From assembly GCA_016709875.1 (NCBI GenBank), contig JADJLZ010000010.1, positions 238,474 through 302,473 on the forward strand: a stretch of DNA of 64,000 bases, read 5' to 3'. The number at the start of each line of letters is the position of its first letter. Position 1 is the first letter of the stretch. This document shows positions 52,101-60,160 of this stretch, in pieces. The notes beneath the pieces were generated by a model. The model did not search any database and had not been told where the DNA came from. It was given only the letters and a program-made list of their open reading frames with translations. Both the position numbers and the translations under genes were made by a program. This DNA comes from Planctomycetota bacterium (lineage in GTDB: Bacteria; Planctomycetota; UBA1135; GCA-002686595).

Positions 52101-52104
52101 CGCG

Positions 52105-52836
52105 ATGAGGAACGGATTCTGGCGCGTGGGCGAGCTGGCGGAGTGGACGGGGATCTCGGTGCGCACGCTGCACCACTACGACGAGATCGGGCTGCTCAAG
52201 CCCTCGCGCGGAGGGAACGGCGAGGAGCGGCTCTACTCGCGCCGCGATCTCGCGCGCCTCGAGCGGATCGTGGCGCTGAAGTCGCTCGGGCTCAGCCTGA
52301 TGGAGATCCGCGAGGGGCTCGAAGGGCCTGGAAACGCGCCGCGCGAGATCTTCGAGCGCAAGCTCGCGCAGCTGCGCGAGCGCGTCGCGCAGGAACAGCA
52401 GCTCGTGCGCAGGCTGGAGACGCTGGTGGAACACCTCGGGACGCGCGAGGAAGCGACGCTCGAGGACGTGGTCGAAACCGTGGAGGCGATGAAGATGTTC
52501 GAGAAGTACTACACGAAGGAACAGCTGGAGCAGTTGAAGCAGCGCGAGGAGGAGCTCGGCCCCGCGACGATGCAGTCGGTGCAGGAGGAGTGGCCGCGCG
52601 TGATCGCGGGCATGCGCGAGGCACTCGCGCAGGGCAAGGATCCCGCCGATCCGGCCGTCCAAGCGCTCGCGAAGCGCTGGGGCGAGCTCCTGGCGCTGTT
52701 CACCGGCGGCGATCCGGCGATCGCACGCTCGCTCTCGAAGATGCACCAGAGCGAGCCGAGCGTCTCGCAGCGCAACGGCCTCGATCCGCAGCTGATGGAG
52801 TACGTCGGCCGCGCACGGGCGGCGCTGCGGGCCTGA
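52105..52836 (+). CDS. MerR-family regulator with TipAS-like effector domain
   Basis: A 243-residue regulator. The N terminus is a MerR winged helix (FWRVGELAEWTGISVRTLHHYDEIGLLKPSR, with the wing RLYSRRDLARLERIVALKSLGLSL). A long dimerisation helix follows (FERKLAQLRERVAQEQQLVRRLETL). The C-terminal 110 residues (MKMFEKYYTKEQLEQLKQREEEL onward) match the TipAS domain, which binds thiopeptides and other multidrug ligands. Full TipA-type layout, no metal-binding cysteines, so a drug or metabolite sensor rather than a metal sensor. Its own promoter carries a perfect operator (52062-52078). No efflux gene is adjacent on the same strand, so only autoregulation can be seen. Confidence 0.92.
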   Translation: MRNGFWRVGELAEWTGISVRTLHHYDEIGLLKPSRGGNGEERLYSRRDLARLERIVALKSLGLSLMEIREGLEGPGNAPREIFERKLAQLRERVAQEQQLVRRLETLVEHLGTREEATLEDVVETVEAMKMFEKYYTKEQLEQLKQREEELGPATMQSVQEEWPRVIAGMREALAQGKDPADPAVQALAKRWGELLALFTGGDPAIARSLSKMHQSEPSVSQRNGLDPQLMEYVGRARAALRA

Positions 52837-52891
52837 GTGCGCGTGGCCGGGATCGCGAGGCGGTGCTAGGGTGTGGAGAGAGGTGTCTCCC

Positions 52892-54373
52892 ATGAAGCTC
52901 AGCCGTTCCTCCGCCCTGATCTGTGCTCCCGCACTCCTGTCTCTGGCCGTGCAAGCGCAGGTGCGTTTCGAGCATGTCCGGACCGTCGACCTGTCCTCGA
53001 TCGTGGTGCCGGGCAATCCCTCGTTCATCGGAACGAGCGCGGCGAACTGCGCCTGGAACGGATCGGAGCTCCTGATCGCGGGCTGGAACGCGGGCATGGC
53101 GACCACGGTCGGGATCGTGCGCGTGAGCGACGTGCTCGGCACACCGCTGATCGGGGCGCCCTTCGGCGTCGAGACGGTGATCTCCGGCATGGGTTACACC
53201 GGCCTGGATCTGCACGGCAACCTGCTCGCGGCGCCGCTCGACACGGGAGCGACCGCGCCCAACGGGCTCTCGCTGTGGGACACGAGCGGGAACCTGCTCT
53301 GGTCCTTCAGCGCGCGTTGCACGAGCGGTGCGGCGTTCGATCCGGATTTCCAGGGTAGCTGGGGCGCCGACAGCGGCGTCGGCTGGGTCAGCTTCGCGGG
53401 CGGCAGGCGCGCGCTCAACGATCTTGCGACCGGCGCGGAGACCTGGTCGCTGGCGACGGGGATGATCATCAACTCCTCGAGCGGAACGACCTGGCGCGAT
53501 CTGGACTTCGACGAGGAGACGGGCGATGCCTACCTGCGCAAGTCCAACGCAGTCACGCGCGCGGTGCGCACTGGGGGGAACAGCTGCGTCGCGAGCGTGA
53601 TCGTCACGCCGATCAGCTCGACCCAGCCCCGCACGAACATCGAGGTGCTCAACGCCGACGGCGGGAAATACCTGATCTTCAACGACCGCTTCACCAACGC
53701 GACGGGCCAGAGCTTCTTCACAGTCACGAAGGTTACCGACACCAACGGGGCCGCCGTGCCCGCCGACTGGGGGAGCTTCGCCCCGCCGACTTCGAACGCG
53801 GCCTACGACTACGGCTGGGATTCGGCCAGCGACACGCTGGTCGTGCTCGACATCACCAACACGCAGGCCTACGTGTTCCAGCTGCTGCGCGACGCGCAGG
53901 ACGGCAGCTTTTGTTTCGGGGACGGGATCGACACCGGCCATGCGACGCCCTGCCCCTGCGGCAACCTCGGCGGGCCCGGTCGTGGCTGCGCGAACTCGAT
54001 CAACCCGCTCGGCGCGGAGCTCTTCGCGAGCGGGACCGCGGCGGCCGACGAGGTGCGGCTGCACGGCTCGGGCATGCCGGCGAGCTCGACCTGCGTCTAC
54101 CTGCAGGGGACGGCGCTCTCGGACGCGGTCTTCGGCGACGGCGTGCGCTGCACGGGCGGCCAGCTCGTGCGCCTGTCGACGAAGCTCAACCTCAGCGGGA
54201 CGAGCTCTTTCCCGCAGGCCGGCGTCGACACGCTGACGCTCTCCCAGCGCGGCGGGGTGACCGTCGGCAGCGGCGTGCTGCGCTACTACCAGACCTACTA
54301 CCGCGATCCCTCGCCGGGCTTCTGTCCGAGCGCGACCTTCAACGTCACGAACGGCTGGAAGCAGGTCTGGTGA
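52892..54373 (+). CDS. Secreted propeller-like protein with shared C-terminal domain
   Basis: A 493-residue secreted protein. ATG 52892 begins a signal peptide (MKLSRSSALICAPALLSLAVQAQ); an in-frame GTG at 52871 would add seven residues before it. The first 330 residues look like a WD40- or PQQ-type propeller (ANCAWNGSELLIAGWNAGMA, NGLSLWDTSGNLLWSFSA, YDYGWDSASDTLVVLDITN), without a known catalytic site. The C-terminal 150 residues begin CPCGNLGGPGRGCANS and end LRYYQTYYRDPSPGFCPSATFNVT, the same domain as in the RCC1-like and FG-GAP proteins at 27667 and 32521. A possible -10 TAGGGT (52867-52872) lies 19 bases upstream of the start. Confidence 0.85.
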   Translation: MKLSRSSALICAPALLSLAVQAQVRFEHVRTVDLSSIVVPGNPSFIGTSAANCAWNGSELLIAGWNAGMATTVGIVRVSDVLGTPLIGAPFGVETVISGMGYTGLDLHGNLLAAPLDTGATAPNGLSLWDTSGNLLWSFSARCTSGAAFDPDFQGSWGADSGVGWVSFAGGRRALNDLATGAETWSLATGMIINSSSGTTWRDLDFDEETGDAYLRKSNAVTRAVRTGGNSCVASVIVTPISSTQPRTNIEVLNADGGKYLIFNDRFTNATGQSFFTVTKVTDTNGAAVPADWGSFAPPTSNAAYDYGWDSASDTLVVLDITNTQAYVFQLLRDAQDGSFCFGDGIDTGHATPCPCGNLGGPGRGCANSINPLGAELFASGTAAADEVRLHGSGMPASSTCVYLQGTALSDAVFGDGVRCTGGQLVRLSTKLNLSGTSSFPQAGVDTLTLSQRGGVTVGSGVLRYYQTYYRDPSPGFCPSATFNVTNGWKQVW

Positions 54374-54424
54374 GCGCCGCGGGGCTTGGCCTCGGGCCGT
54401 CTCTCCGGGTATGACTGCGCGCAG

Positions 54425-55303
54425 ATGCACGCGCGAGACGGCTCCCTCAAGTGGTCCCTGGTCGGGCCAACGCTGATCCTGCTGATCGCGTTCAACGTCT
54501 TTCCGCTGCTCTACAACATCTTCCTCTCGTTCACGAACGCGGAGCTCGTGGGCGAGGGCGCGCGCAACGTGGGCGGCGCGAACTACGCGCGCATCTTCAG
54601 CGACCCGATCTGGCAGGCGGCGCTGCGGCGCACGGCGCTGTTCGTGCTGTGCGCGGTCGGGGTGGAGCTGCTGCTCGGCTTCTCGCTCGCGCTGGCGCTC
54701 AAGAAGGACTTCAAGGGCAAGCATGTCGTGCTGACGACGCTGCTCGTGCCGATGATGCTCTCGCCGGCGGTGATGGGCCTGTACTGGAACTTCGTGCTCA
54801 ACGGCAACTACGGGATCCTGAACCAGGCGCTCTCCGCGCTCGGGCTGGGCGAGCCGCAGTGGCTGACCGACCGCGACCTGAAGTTCTGGTCGATCCTGCT
54901 CGTCGACATCTGGATGTGGACGCCGTTCATGATGCTGATCGCGCTCGCGGGGCTCTCGGCGATCCCGAACTCGATCTACGAGGCGGCCGAGATCGACCGC
55001 GCCAGCCGCTGGCAGGTTTTTCGCCACGTGACGCTGCCGATGTGCGCGCCACTGCTCGGCCTGGCTGTGCTCTTCCGCGCGACCGACGCGCTCAAGCAGT
55101 TCGACCTCGTGATGGCGACCACCGGCCCCAACGACGCCTCGACGCAGACACTCTCGACGCTGCTCTACCAGTCGACCTTTCGCGAGGGGAAGATCGGCCT
55201 GGGGAGCGCCTGGGCCTGCACCGTGCTGGTCGTCGTGTTGGCGCTCGCGACGGTCTTCACGCGCTACGTGGAGCGCATGCGCAAGACGCAGGAGGCGACG
55301 TGA
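54425..55303 (+). CDS. ABC transporter permease, carbohydrate type, subunit 1
   Basis: A 292-residue MalF/UgpA-type permease with six membrane helices. ATG 54425 (MHARDGSLKWSLVGPTLILLIAF) is chosen over an in-frame start at 54386 because the first helix follows at the usual distance. The EAA loop that contacts the ATPase is EAAEIDRASRWQVFRHVTLP. LLVPMMLSPAVMGLYWNFVLN and TDALKQFDLVMATTGP are typical of the family. It begins an operon of permease, permease, small membrane protein, ATPase and ATPase with start/stop overlaps throughout. No substrate-binding gene is adjacent; the lipoprotein at 42133 may serve. Confidence 0.93.
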   Translation: MHARDGSLKWSLVGPTLILLIAFNVFPLLYNIFLSFTNAELVGEGARNVGGANYARIFSDPIWQAALRRTALFVLCAVGVELLLGFSLALALKKDFKGKHVVLTTLLVPMMLSPAVMGLYWNFVLNGNYGILNQALSALGLGEPQWLTDRDLKFWSILLVDIWMWTPFMMLIALAGLSAIPNSIYEAAEIDRASRWQVFRHVTLPMCAPLLGLAVLFRATDALKQFDLVMATTGPNDASTQTLSTLLYQSTFREGKIGLGSAWACTVLVVVLALATVFTRYVERMRKTQEAT

Positions 55304-56163
55304 AGCTCCTGCGCTGGCTGGTGATCACGCTCGGCTTCCTCTTCGCGGCGCTGCCGCTCGTGTGGATGGGCATGAGCTCGCTCAAGCACCAGGCCGACAC
55401 GATCAACCCGCACCCGAAATTCGTGCCCTCGCTGTCGGCGGTCGCGGAGCCAGAATCGCACACGTTCGAAGTCACCGGAGAGGCCTACGCGGGCCTCGCG
55501 GTCCTGCACGCGGGCGCGCAGGCGAGCTTCTGGGAGCACCTTTGGAACAGCGTGATCATCGGCGTGCTCTCGACGCTCGCCTCGGTGCTGCTCGGGACCT
55601 GTTGCGCCTACGGCTTCAGCCGCTTCCGCATCGCGGGCGCGAAGGACTGGTTGTTCTTCATCCTCTCGACGCGTTTCATGCCGCCGCTCGCGGTGGTCGT
55701 GCCGGTGCTGATGATGTACCGCAAGCTCGACCTGCAGGGCACGCACCTGGGCCTCGTGCTGCTCTACACGGTCTTCAACCTCTCGCTCGCGGTGTGGCTG
55801 ATGAAGGGCTTCCTGGACGAGATCCCGCGCGCCTTCGAGGAGGCCGCGCTGGTCGACGGCTACTCGCGCGCATCGGCCTTCCTGCGCGTCGTGCTGCCCG
55901 AGGCGCGCACCGGAATGGCCGTGACTGCGGTCTTCTGCCTGATCTCGGCCTGGAACGAGTACGGCTTCGCGATGACGCTCAACAGCTCGGGCGCCGTGAC
56001 CGTTCCGGCCTATTTCGCCGGCCTGCAAGGCAACATCGAGGGCATGCCCTGGCCGCAGGTCGCCGCGGGCGCGCTCGTGTTCGTGGTGCCGATCGTGCTC
56101 TTCACCATCCTCGTGCGCGACCACCTGCTGCGCGGCGTGACCTTCGGGACGATCAAGCAATGA
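55300..56163 (+). CDS. ABC transporter permease, carbohydrate type, subunit 2
   Basis: A 287-residue MalG/UgpE-type permease. GTG 55300 overlaps the previous stop as GTGA and has GGAGG (55291-55295) 4 bases upstream. Six helices are predicted; the EAA loop is FEEAALVDGYSRASAFLRVVLP. The first periplasmic loop is longer than usual and holds a beta-like insert (SHTFEVTGEAYAGLAVLHAG). LSTRFMPPLAVVVPVLMMYRKLDL and the ending LRGVTFGTIKQ are family hallmarks. With subunit 1 it forms the import channel. Confidence 0.93.
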   Translation: MKLLRWLVITLGFLFAALPLVWMGMSSLKHQADTINPHPKFVPSLSAVAEPESHTFEVTGEAYAGLAVLHAGAQASFWEHLWNSVIIGVLSTLASVLLGTCCAYGFSRFRIAGAKDWLFFILSTRFMPPLAVVVPVLMMYRKLDLQGTHLGLVLLYTVFNLSLAVWLMKGFLDEIPRAFEEAALVDGYSRASAFLRVVLPEARTGMAVTAVFCLISAWNEYGFAMTLNSSGAVTVPAYFAGLQGNIEGMPWPQVAAGALVFVVPIVLFTILVRDHLLRGVTFGTIKQ

Positions 56164-56345
56164 GCGCCGGTGAGCCCAGTTTCGCCGCGCGCGCCGAGCG
56201 CGCCGCCCTGTGGGGCCTCGCGCTGGGCGTGGCGCTGATGCTGCAGCCCTGGTGGCCTGGCGGCATGCGCGTGGGCTTCTTCGTGACGCTCGCCTCGGTC
56301 GCGGCGCAGATCGTCTTCTCGCACATGCCGGAGAAGCGCGCATGA
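56160..56345 (+). CDS. Small two-helix membrane protein in ABC operon
   Basis: A 61-residue protein. ATG 56160 overlaps the stop of permease 2, and its stop overlaps the start of the first ATPase gene, so it is a real member of the operon. Two membrane helices are predicted (ALWGLALGVALMLQPWW and GFFVTLASVAAQIVFSHM), joined by PGGMR. No domain is recognised. The glycerol importer GlpSTPQV of rhizobia also has a small membrane-protein gene (glpU) between permease and binding-protein genes and two ATPases, but sequence similarity to it could not be seen. It may stabilise the permease pair. Confidence 0.78.
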   Translation: MSAGEPSFAARAERAALWGLALGVALMLQPWWPGGMRVGFFVTLASVAAQIVFSHMPEKRA

Positions 56346-57390
56346 GCTTCCTCGTGCTCGACGCGGTCTCGAAGACCTATCCCGGCGGGACACAGGCGGT
56401 GAAGCGCGTCGATCTCACGATCGCCGAGGGCGAGTTCGTGGTGCTGCTCGGACCCTCGGGCTGCGGCAAGACGACCACGCTGCGCATGATCGCAGGCCTG
56501 GAGACGCCGACCGCGGGCCGCGTCGAGCTCGCAGGCCGCGACGTGACGACGCTCGCGCCCTCGCAGCGCGACGTGGGCTTCGTGTTCCAGTTCTACGCGC
56601 TCTACCCGCACATGAGCGTGGCGCAGAACATCGGCTTTCCGCTGCTGTGTTCGGGCCTCGCGCGCATCGAGCGCGAGCAGGCGGTCGCGCAGGTCGCCGA
56701 GCGCCTGGGCCTGACCGGCTTGCTCGAGCGCCGGCCGCGCGAGCTCTCCGGCGGCGATCAGCAGCGCGTCGGCCTCGCGCGCGCGATGGTGCGCCGGCCC
56801 GCGGCCTGGCTGATGGACGAGCCGCTGGGCACGCTCGACAGCGACCAGCGCGGCGAGATGTGCGAGTTCCTGCGCGCGCAGCAGCTCGAGGCGCGCGTCG
56901 CGACCGTCTACGTCACGCACGACCAGGAAGAGGCGATGCGTCTGGCCGACCGCGTGGTGGTGATGTGCGCGGGCGAGATCCTGCAGGCCGCGCCGCCGAC
57001 GCAGGTCTACGACGATCCCGCGACGCTCTTCGTCGCGCGCTTCGTCGGCAGCCCGGGCATGAATCTCTTCGAGGGCCAGGTGCGCGGCGGCACGTTCCGA
57101 CCCAAGGACTGCGAAGACTCGATCGCGCTCGGCCGCAGCGTTCCCGACGGCGCTTACGTGCTCGGCGTGCGGCCCGGAGTTCCTGCGCCGCGACGAGCGC
57201 GCGCGCGCGCATCGTGCTCGACGCCTTCCACGGCGCGTGCCGCTACCTGCACGCCGACGCCGCTTGCGGGCGGGTGGTCGCGCGCGTGGGCGCCGAGCAC
57301 TCGAGTGCCGCCGGCGAGGAAGCGCGCTTTGCCGTCGAAGCCGCTGGCCTGCGCCTGTTCGATCCCGCGAGCGGCCGGAGGATCGCGTGA
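56342..57390 (+). pseudogene. ABC transporter ATPase 1 (MalK/UgpC type), frameshifted in C-terminal domain
   Basis: About 350 residues once corrected. ATG 56342 overlaps the small membrane protein stop as ATGA. Nucleotide-binding motifs are intact: Walker A GPSGCGKTTTLRM, Q-loop in VFQFYALYPHM, signature LSGGDQQRVGLARAM, Walker B AAWLMDEPLGTLDS and the switch His in YVTHDQEEAMRLADRV. The frame breaks at about 57175-57178 (an apparent extra G before GAGTTCCTG, giving RPEFLRRDER) and again in the GC repeat at 57198-57210, then resumes as ARIVLDAFHGACRYLHADAACG in the TOBE regulatory domain. If real, only the C-terminal domain is lost; a base-calling error in the GC run is more likely. The next ATPase gene starts in its stop (GTGA). 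Confidence 0.85.
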
Positions 57391-58418
57391 GCGCGCCCGC
57401 TCTCGTCCTGCGCGGCACGGCGAAGCGCTTCGGCCCGACCCCGGCTCTCGGCGGTGTCGACCTCGAGGTCGGCGCGCGCGAGTTCCTGGTCGTGCTCGGT
57501 CCGACGGGTGCGGGCAAGACGACGCTGCTGCGCACGATCGCGGGTCTGGAGACGCCGGACAGCGGCGCTATCGAGCTCTTCGGCCGCGACGCAGCTGCGC
57601 TCGCGCCGGCCGAGCGCGACGTGGCGCTCGTCTTCCAGAACTTCTCGCTCTACCCGGGCAAGAGCGTGCGCGCGAACCTCGAGTTCCCGCTGCGCGCGCC
57701 CGGCCGCCGGCTGCCCGAGGGCGAGATCGCAGAGCGCGTCGCCTGGGCCGCGAAGCTCCTGCACATCGAGCGCCTGCTCGAGCGCTCCGCGCGCGCCCTC
57801 TCCGGCGGCGAGATGCAGCGCGTCGCGATCGGCCGCGCGATCGTGCGCCGACCGAAGCTGTTCCTGATGGACGAGCCGCTCACGAACCTCGACGCCAAGC
57901 TGCGCGAGGAGCTGCGCGTCGAGCTGCGCGAGCTCGCGCGCGAGCTCCAGACGCCGGTGGTGTGGGTCACGCACGACCAGGCCGAGGCGCTCACGATGGG
58001 GGACCGCATCGCGGTGCTCGTCGCGGGCAAGGTGCTGCAGAGCGGCACGCCCGAGGAGGTCTACCGCCGGCCCGTCTCGCCGCTCGTCGCGCGTCAGCTC
58101 GGCACGCCACCGATGAATGCGATCCCCGCGCGACGCGAGGGCGGCGACTGGGTCGCGCTGGACGGCACGCACCTGCTCGCGGCGCACGGTGCGGCACAGA
58201 ACGCGACCATCGGCGTGCGCCCCGAGCACGTCGAGCTCTCGGGCGGGAAGAGCGAGGCCACGGTCGAGGTCGTCGAGGACCTCGGGCCCGCGCGCGTGCT
58301 GGTCCTGCGCTGGGCCGGGACGGAGGTCCACGCGCTCGCACCGCGCGGCGAGAGCGCGCGCCCGGGCGACCGCGTGCGGCCGCGCATCGCCGCGGTGCAC
58401 GCCGTGGTCTGGACCTGA
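57387..58418 (+). CDS. ABC transporter ATPase 2 (MalK/UgpC type)
   Basis: A 343-residue ATPase. GTG 57387 overlaps the previous stop as GTGA. Motifs: Walker A GPTGAGKTTLLRT, Q-loop in VFQNFSLYPGKS, signature LSGGEMQRVAIGRA, Walker B LFLMDEPLTNLDAKL, switch His in VTHDQAEALTMGDRI. The C-terminal TOBE/OB region (IGVRPEHVEL, AGTEVHALAP) is complete. Two different ATPases in one operon imply a heterodimeric motor, as in the rhizobial glycerol importer GlpST. The last gene of the operon; the Dabb gene starts 51 bases further with its own -10-like element. Confidence 0.93.
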   Translation: MSAPALVLRGTAKRFGPTPALGGVDLEVGAREFLVVLGPTGAGKTTLLRTIAGLETPDSGAIELFGRDAAALAPAERDVALVFQNFSLYPGKSVRANLEFPLRAPGRRLPEGEIAERVAWAAKLLHIERLLERSARALSGGEMQRVAIGRAIVRRPKLFLMDEPLTNLDAKLREELRVELRELARELQTPVVWVTHDQAEALTMGDRIAVLVAGKVLQSGTPEEVYRRPVSPLVARQLGTPPMNAIPARREGGDWVALDGTHLLAAHGAAQNATIGVRPEHVELSGGKSEATVEVVEDLGPARVLVLRWAGTEVHALAPRGESARPGDRVRPRIAAVHAVVWT

Positions 58419-58431
58419 GCATCGAGCGCGC

Positions 58432-58437
58432 TATCCT
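58432..58437 (+). promoter_or_regulatory. -10-like element before the Dabb gene
   Basis: TATCCT lies 32 bases upstream of ATG 58470, in the gap after the ABC operon. GGAGG at 58455-58459 is a plausible ribosome binding site. Confidence 0.35.
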
Positions 58438-58469
58438 CGGCCGCAGCGGCACGAAGGAGGGCCGCCCCG

Positions 58470-58777
58470 ATGATCGTGCACATGGTGCTCCTGCGCATTC
58501 GCCGCAACGTCCAGATGCGGGAGGTCGAGCAGCTCTTCGCCGCGATCGGCGCCCTGCAGCGCAAGATCCCCGGCATCACGGGCTTCTCCTGGGGACCGAA
58601 CACCTCGCCCACCGGACTCAACAAGGGTTTCACCCACGGGTTCTGCATGGGCTTCCGCGACGCCGCCGCGCGTGACGCGTACTTGCCGCACCCCGAGCAC
58701 ATGCAAGTGCAGGCGCTGGTCGGCAACGTGGTCGAGGGCGGAGTGGAGGGCGTGCTGGAGTTCGACTACCGGCGTGA
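58470..58777 (+). CDS. Dabb-domain (stress-responsive alpha/beta barrel) protein
   Basis: About 102 residues. ATG 58470 starts MIVHMVLLRIRRNVQ, the typical Dabb first strand with the conserved His. Then come a helix (EVEQLFAAIGALQRKI), GITGFSWGPNTSP with GFTHGFCMGFRDAAARDAYLPH, and the last strand EGVLEFDYR. The domain length matches the family (about 97). The frame is open past this point to 59396 and runs into sequence of the next gene, so the real stop is probably TGA 58775-58777, reached after a one-base slip near the 3' end. Dabb proteins form dimeric ferredoxin-like barrels; some are cyclases or chlorite-dismutase relatives, most are uncharacterised. Confidence 0.7.
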
Positions 58778-58843
58778 GGGCGAACGCGGCGCACGCTGCG
58801 CGCGGAATTTCACCACAATTCCGCGCGCTCCCAGCGCAGCGAG

Positions 58844-60160
58844 GTGCTCCGATTCACACGCTTTCCGCCAGTATCGTCGTCTCCCTCCTCCTCTCTTCCT
58901 GTTCGGCGCTCGAGCCCGGTGGCGCCACGACGGCGAACGCTGTGCCGGCTTCGCGCGAGGTCGCGTTCGAGCGCGTGCAGGCTTGACGAACGAGTTCTTG
59001 TGCGAGGGCGCGAATTTCGCCGACATCGACAAGGACGGCCACAACGACATCGTCGCCGGCCCGTACTGGTGGGAGGGCCCGCGCTTCGACAAGCGCCACG
59101 AGATCTACGCGCCCTTCCCCTTCGATCCGGCGCACTACTCCGACGCGTTCTTCGTCTGGCCCTGGGACGTGGACGGCGACGGCTGGATGGACTCGTCACG
59201 GTCGGCTTCCGGCAGGAGGCCTACTGGTACCGCAACCCGCTCGCGGACAAGAAGCAGCTCGATGCGCACCGGGCGTTCGCTGATCTTCGCGAACGTCTCG
59301 AACGAATCGCCGGCCTTCGTGGATCTCGTGGGCGACGGCAGGCGCGAGCTCGTCTTCAACACCGACACGCACTTCGCCTGGGCCGAGCGATCCTGATGGG
59401 CCTTATGCGCCGTGGATCGTGCACAACCCTCTCGGAGCAGATCGAGGCCTGGGCGCCTTCGTGCACGGTCTCGGCGTGGGTGATGTCGACGGCGACGGCA
59501 AGCAAGACGTGCTTTCTGGCACAACGGCTGGTTCCGCCAGCCGCGCTCGCTCGCGGGCGATCTGATCTGGAGTTTCGAGAAGTACGCCTTCGGCAGCCAG
59601 TACGGCGGAGCGCAGACGTACGTCATGGACGTGGATGGCGACGGCCTGCCGGACGTGATCCGAGCCTCGCGGCGCAACTTCGTCTCTCCTGGTTCCAGCA
59701 GACGCGCGAGGGCCGCGCGATCTCCTTCGTCGAGCACCCGATCATGACCGACAAGCCGGAGACCAGCGCCGGCGGTGTCGTCTTTGGCGAGGTGCACGCG
59801 GTCGGCATCGCCGACACGAACAACGACGGCCTGCCCGACATCGTCCCGCGAAGCGCTGGTGGTCGCACGGCGCGGTAGGCGATCCGCAGCCGGGCCCAAG
59901 CCCGAGGTGGCCTGGGTCGAGCTCGTGCGCGACGGCGAGCGGGCGCACTACGTCCCGCATCTGGCCGACGACGACTCGGGCGTCGGCACACGCGTCGTCA
60001 CTGGCGACGTGGACCACGACCACCGGCGCGACATCGTGATCGGCAACAAGCGCGGCGTGTCCGTGTTGCTGCAGCGCGACGCCTCGGTCGTCGCCGCGAA
60101 GAAGAAGGCGCTCGACGAGGCGGGGCGCAAGCGAGGCGGCGCTCTCGGCCCTGCCCCGCG
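58844..60160 (+). pseudogene. Giant gene part 1: lipoprotein signal and FG-GAP repeats
   Basis: The signal and lipobox are in one frame (SLLLSSCSALEPGG), the first repeats in another (ANFADIDKDGHNDIVAGPYWW, then WPWDVDGDGWMD), then GLVTVGFRQEAYWYRNPLAD, ANVSNESPAFVDLVGDGRRE, GVGDVDGDGKQDV, VMDVDGDGLPDVIRAS, GIADTNNDGLPDIV and TGDVDHDHRRDIVIGNKRG. This is a calcium-binding integrin-like propeller of about seven blades with at least eight frame changes. Confidence 0.7.

Noticed and set aside
58470..59396. A single 308-residue gene joining the Dabb domain to FG-GAP repeats
   Set aside because: The Dabb domain is complete by about 58777, a lipoprotein start follows at 58844 in another frame, and the join arises from frame slips in a region dense with indels.
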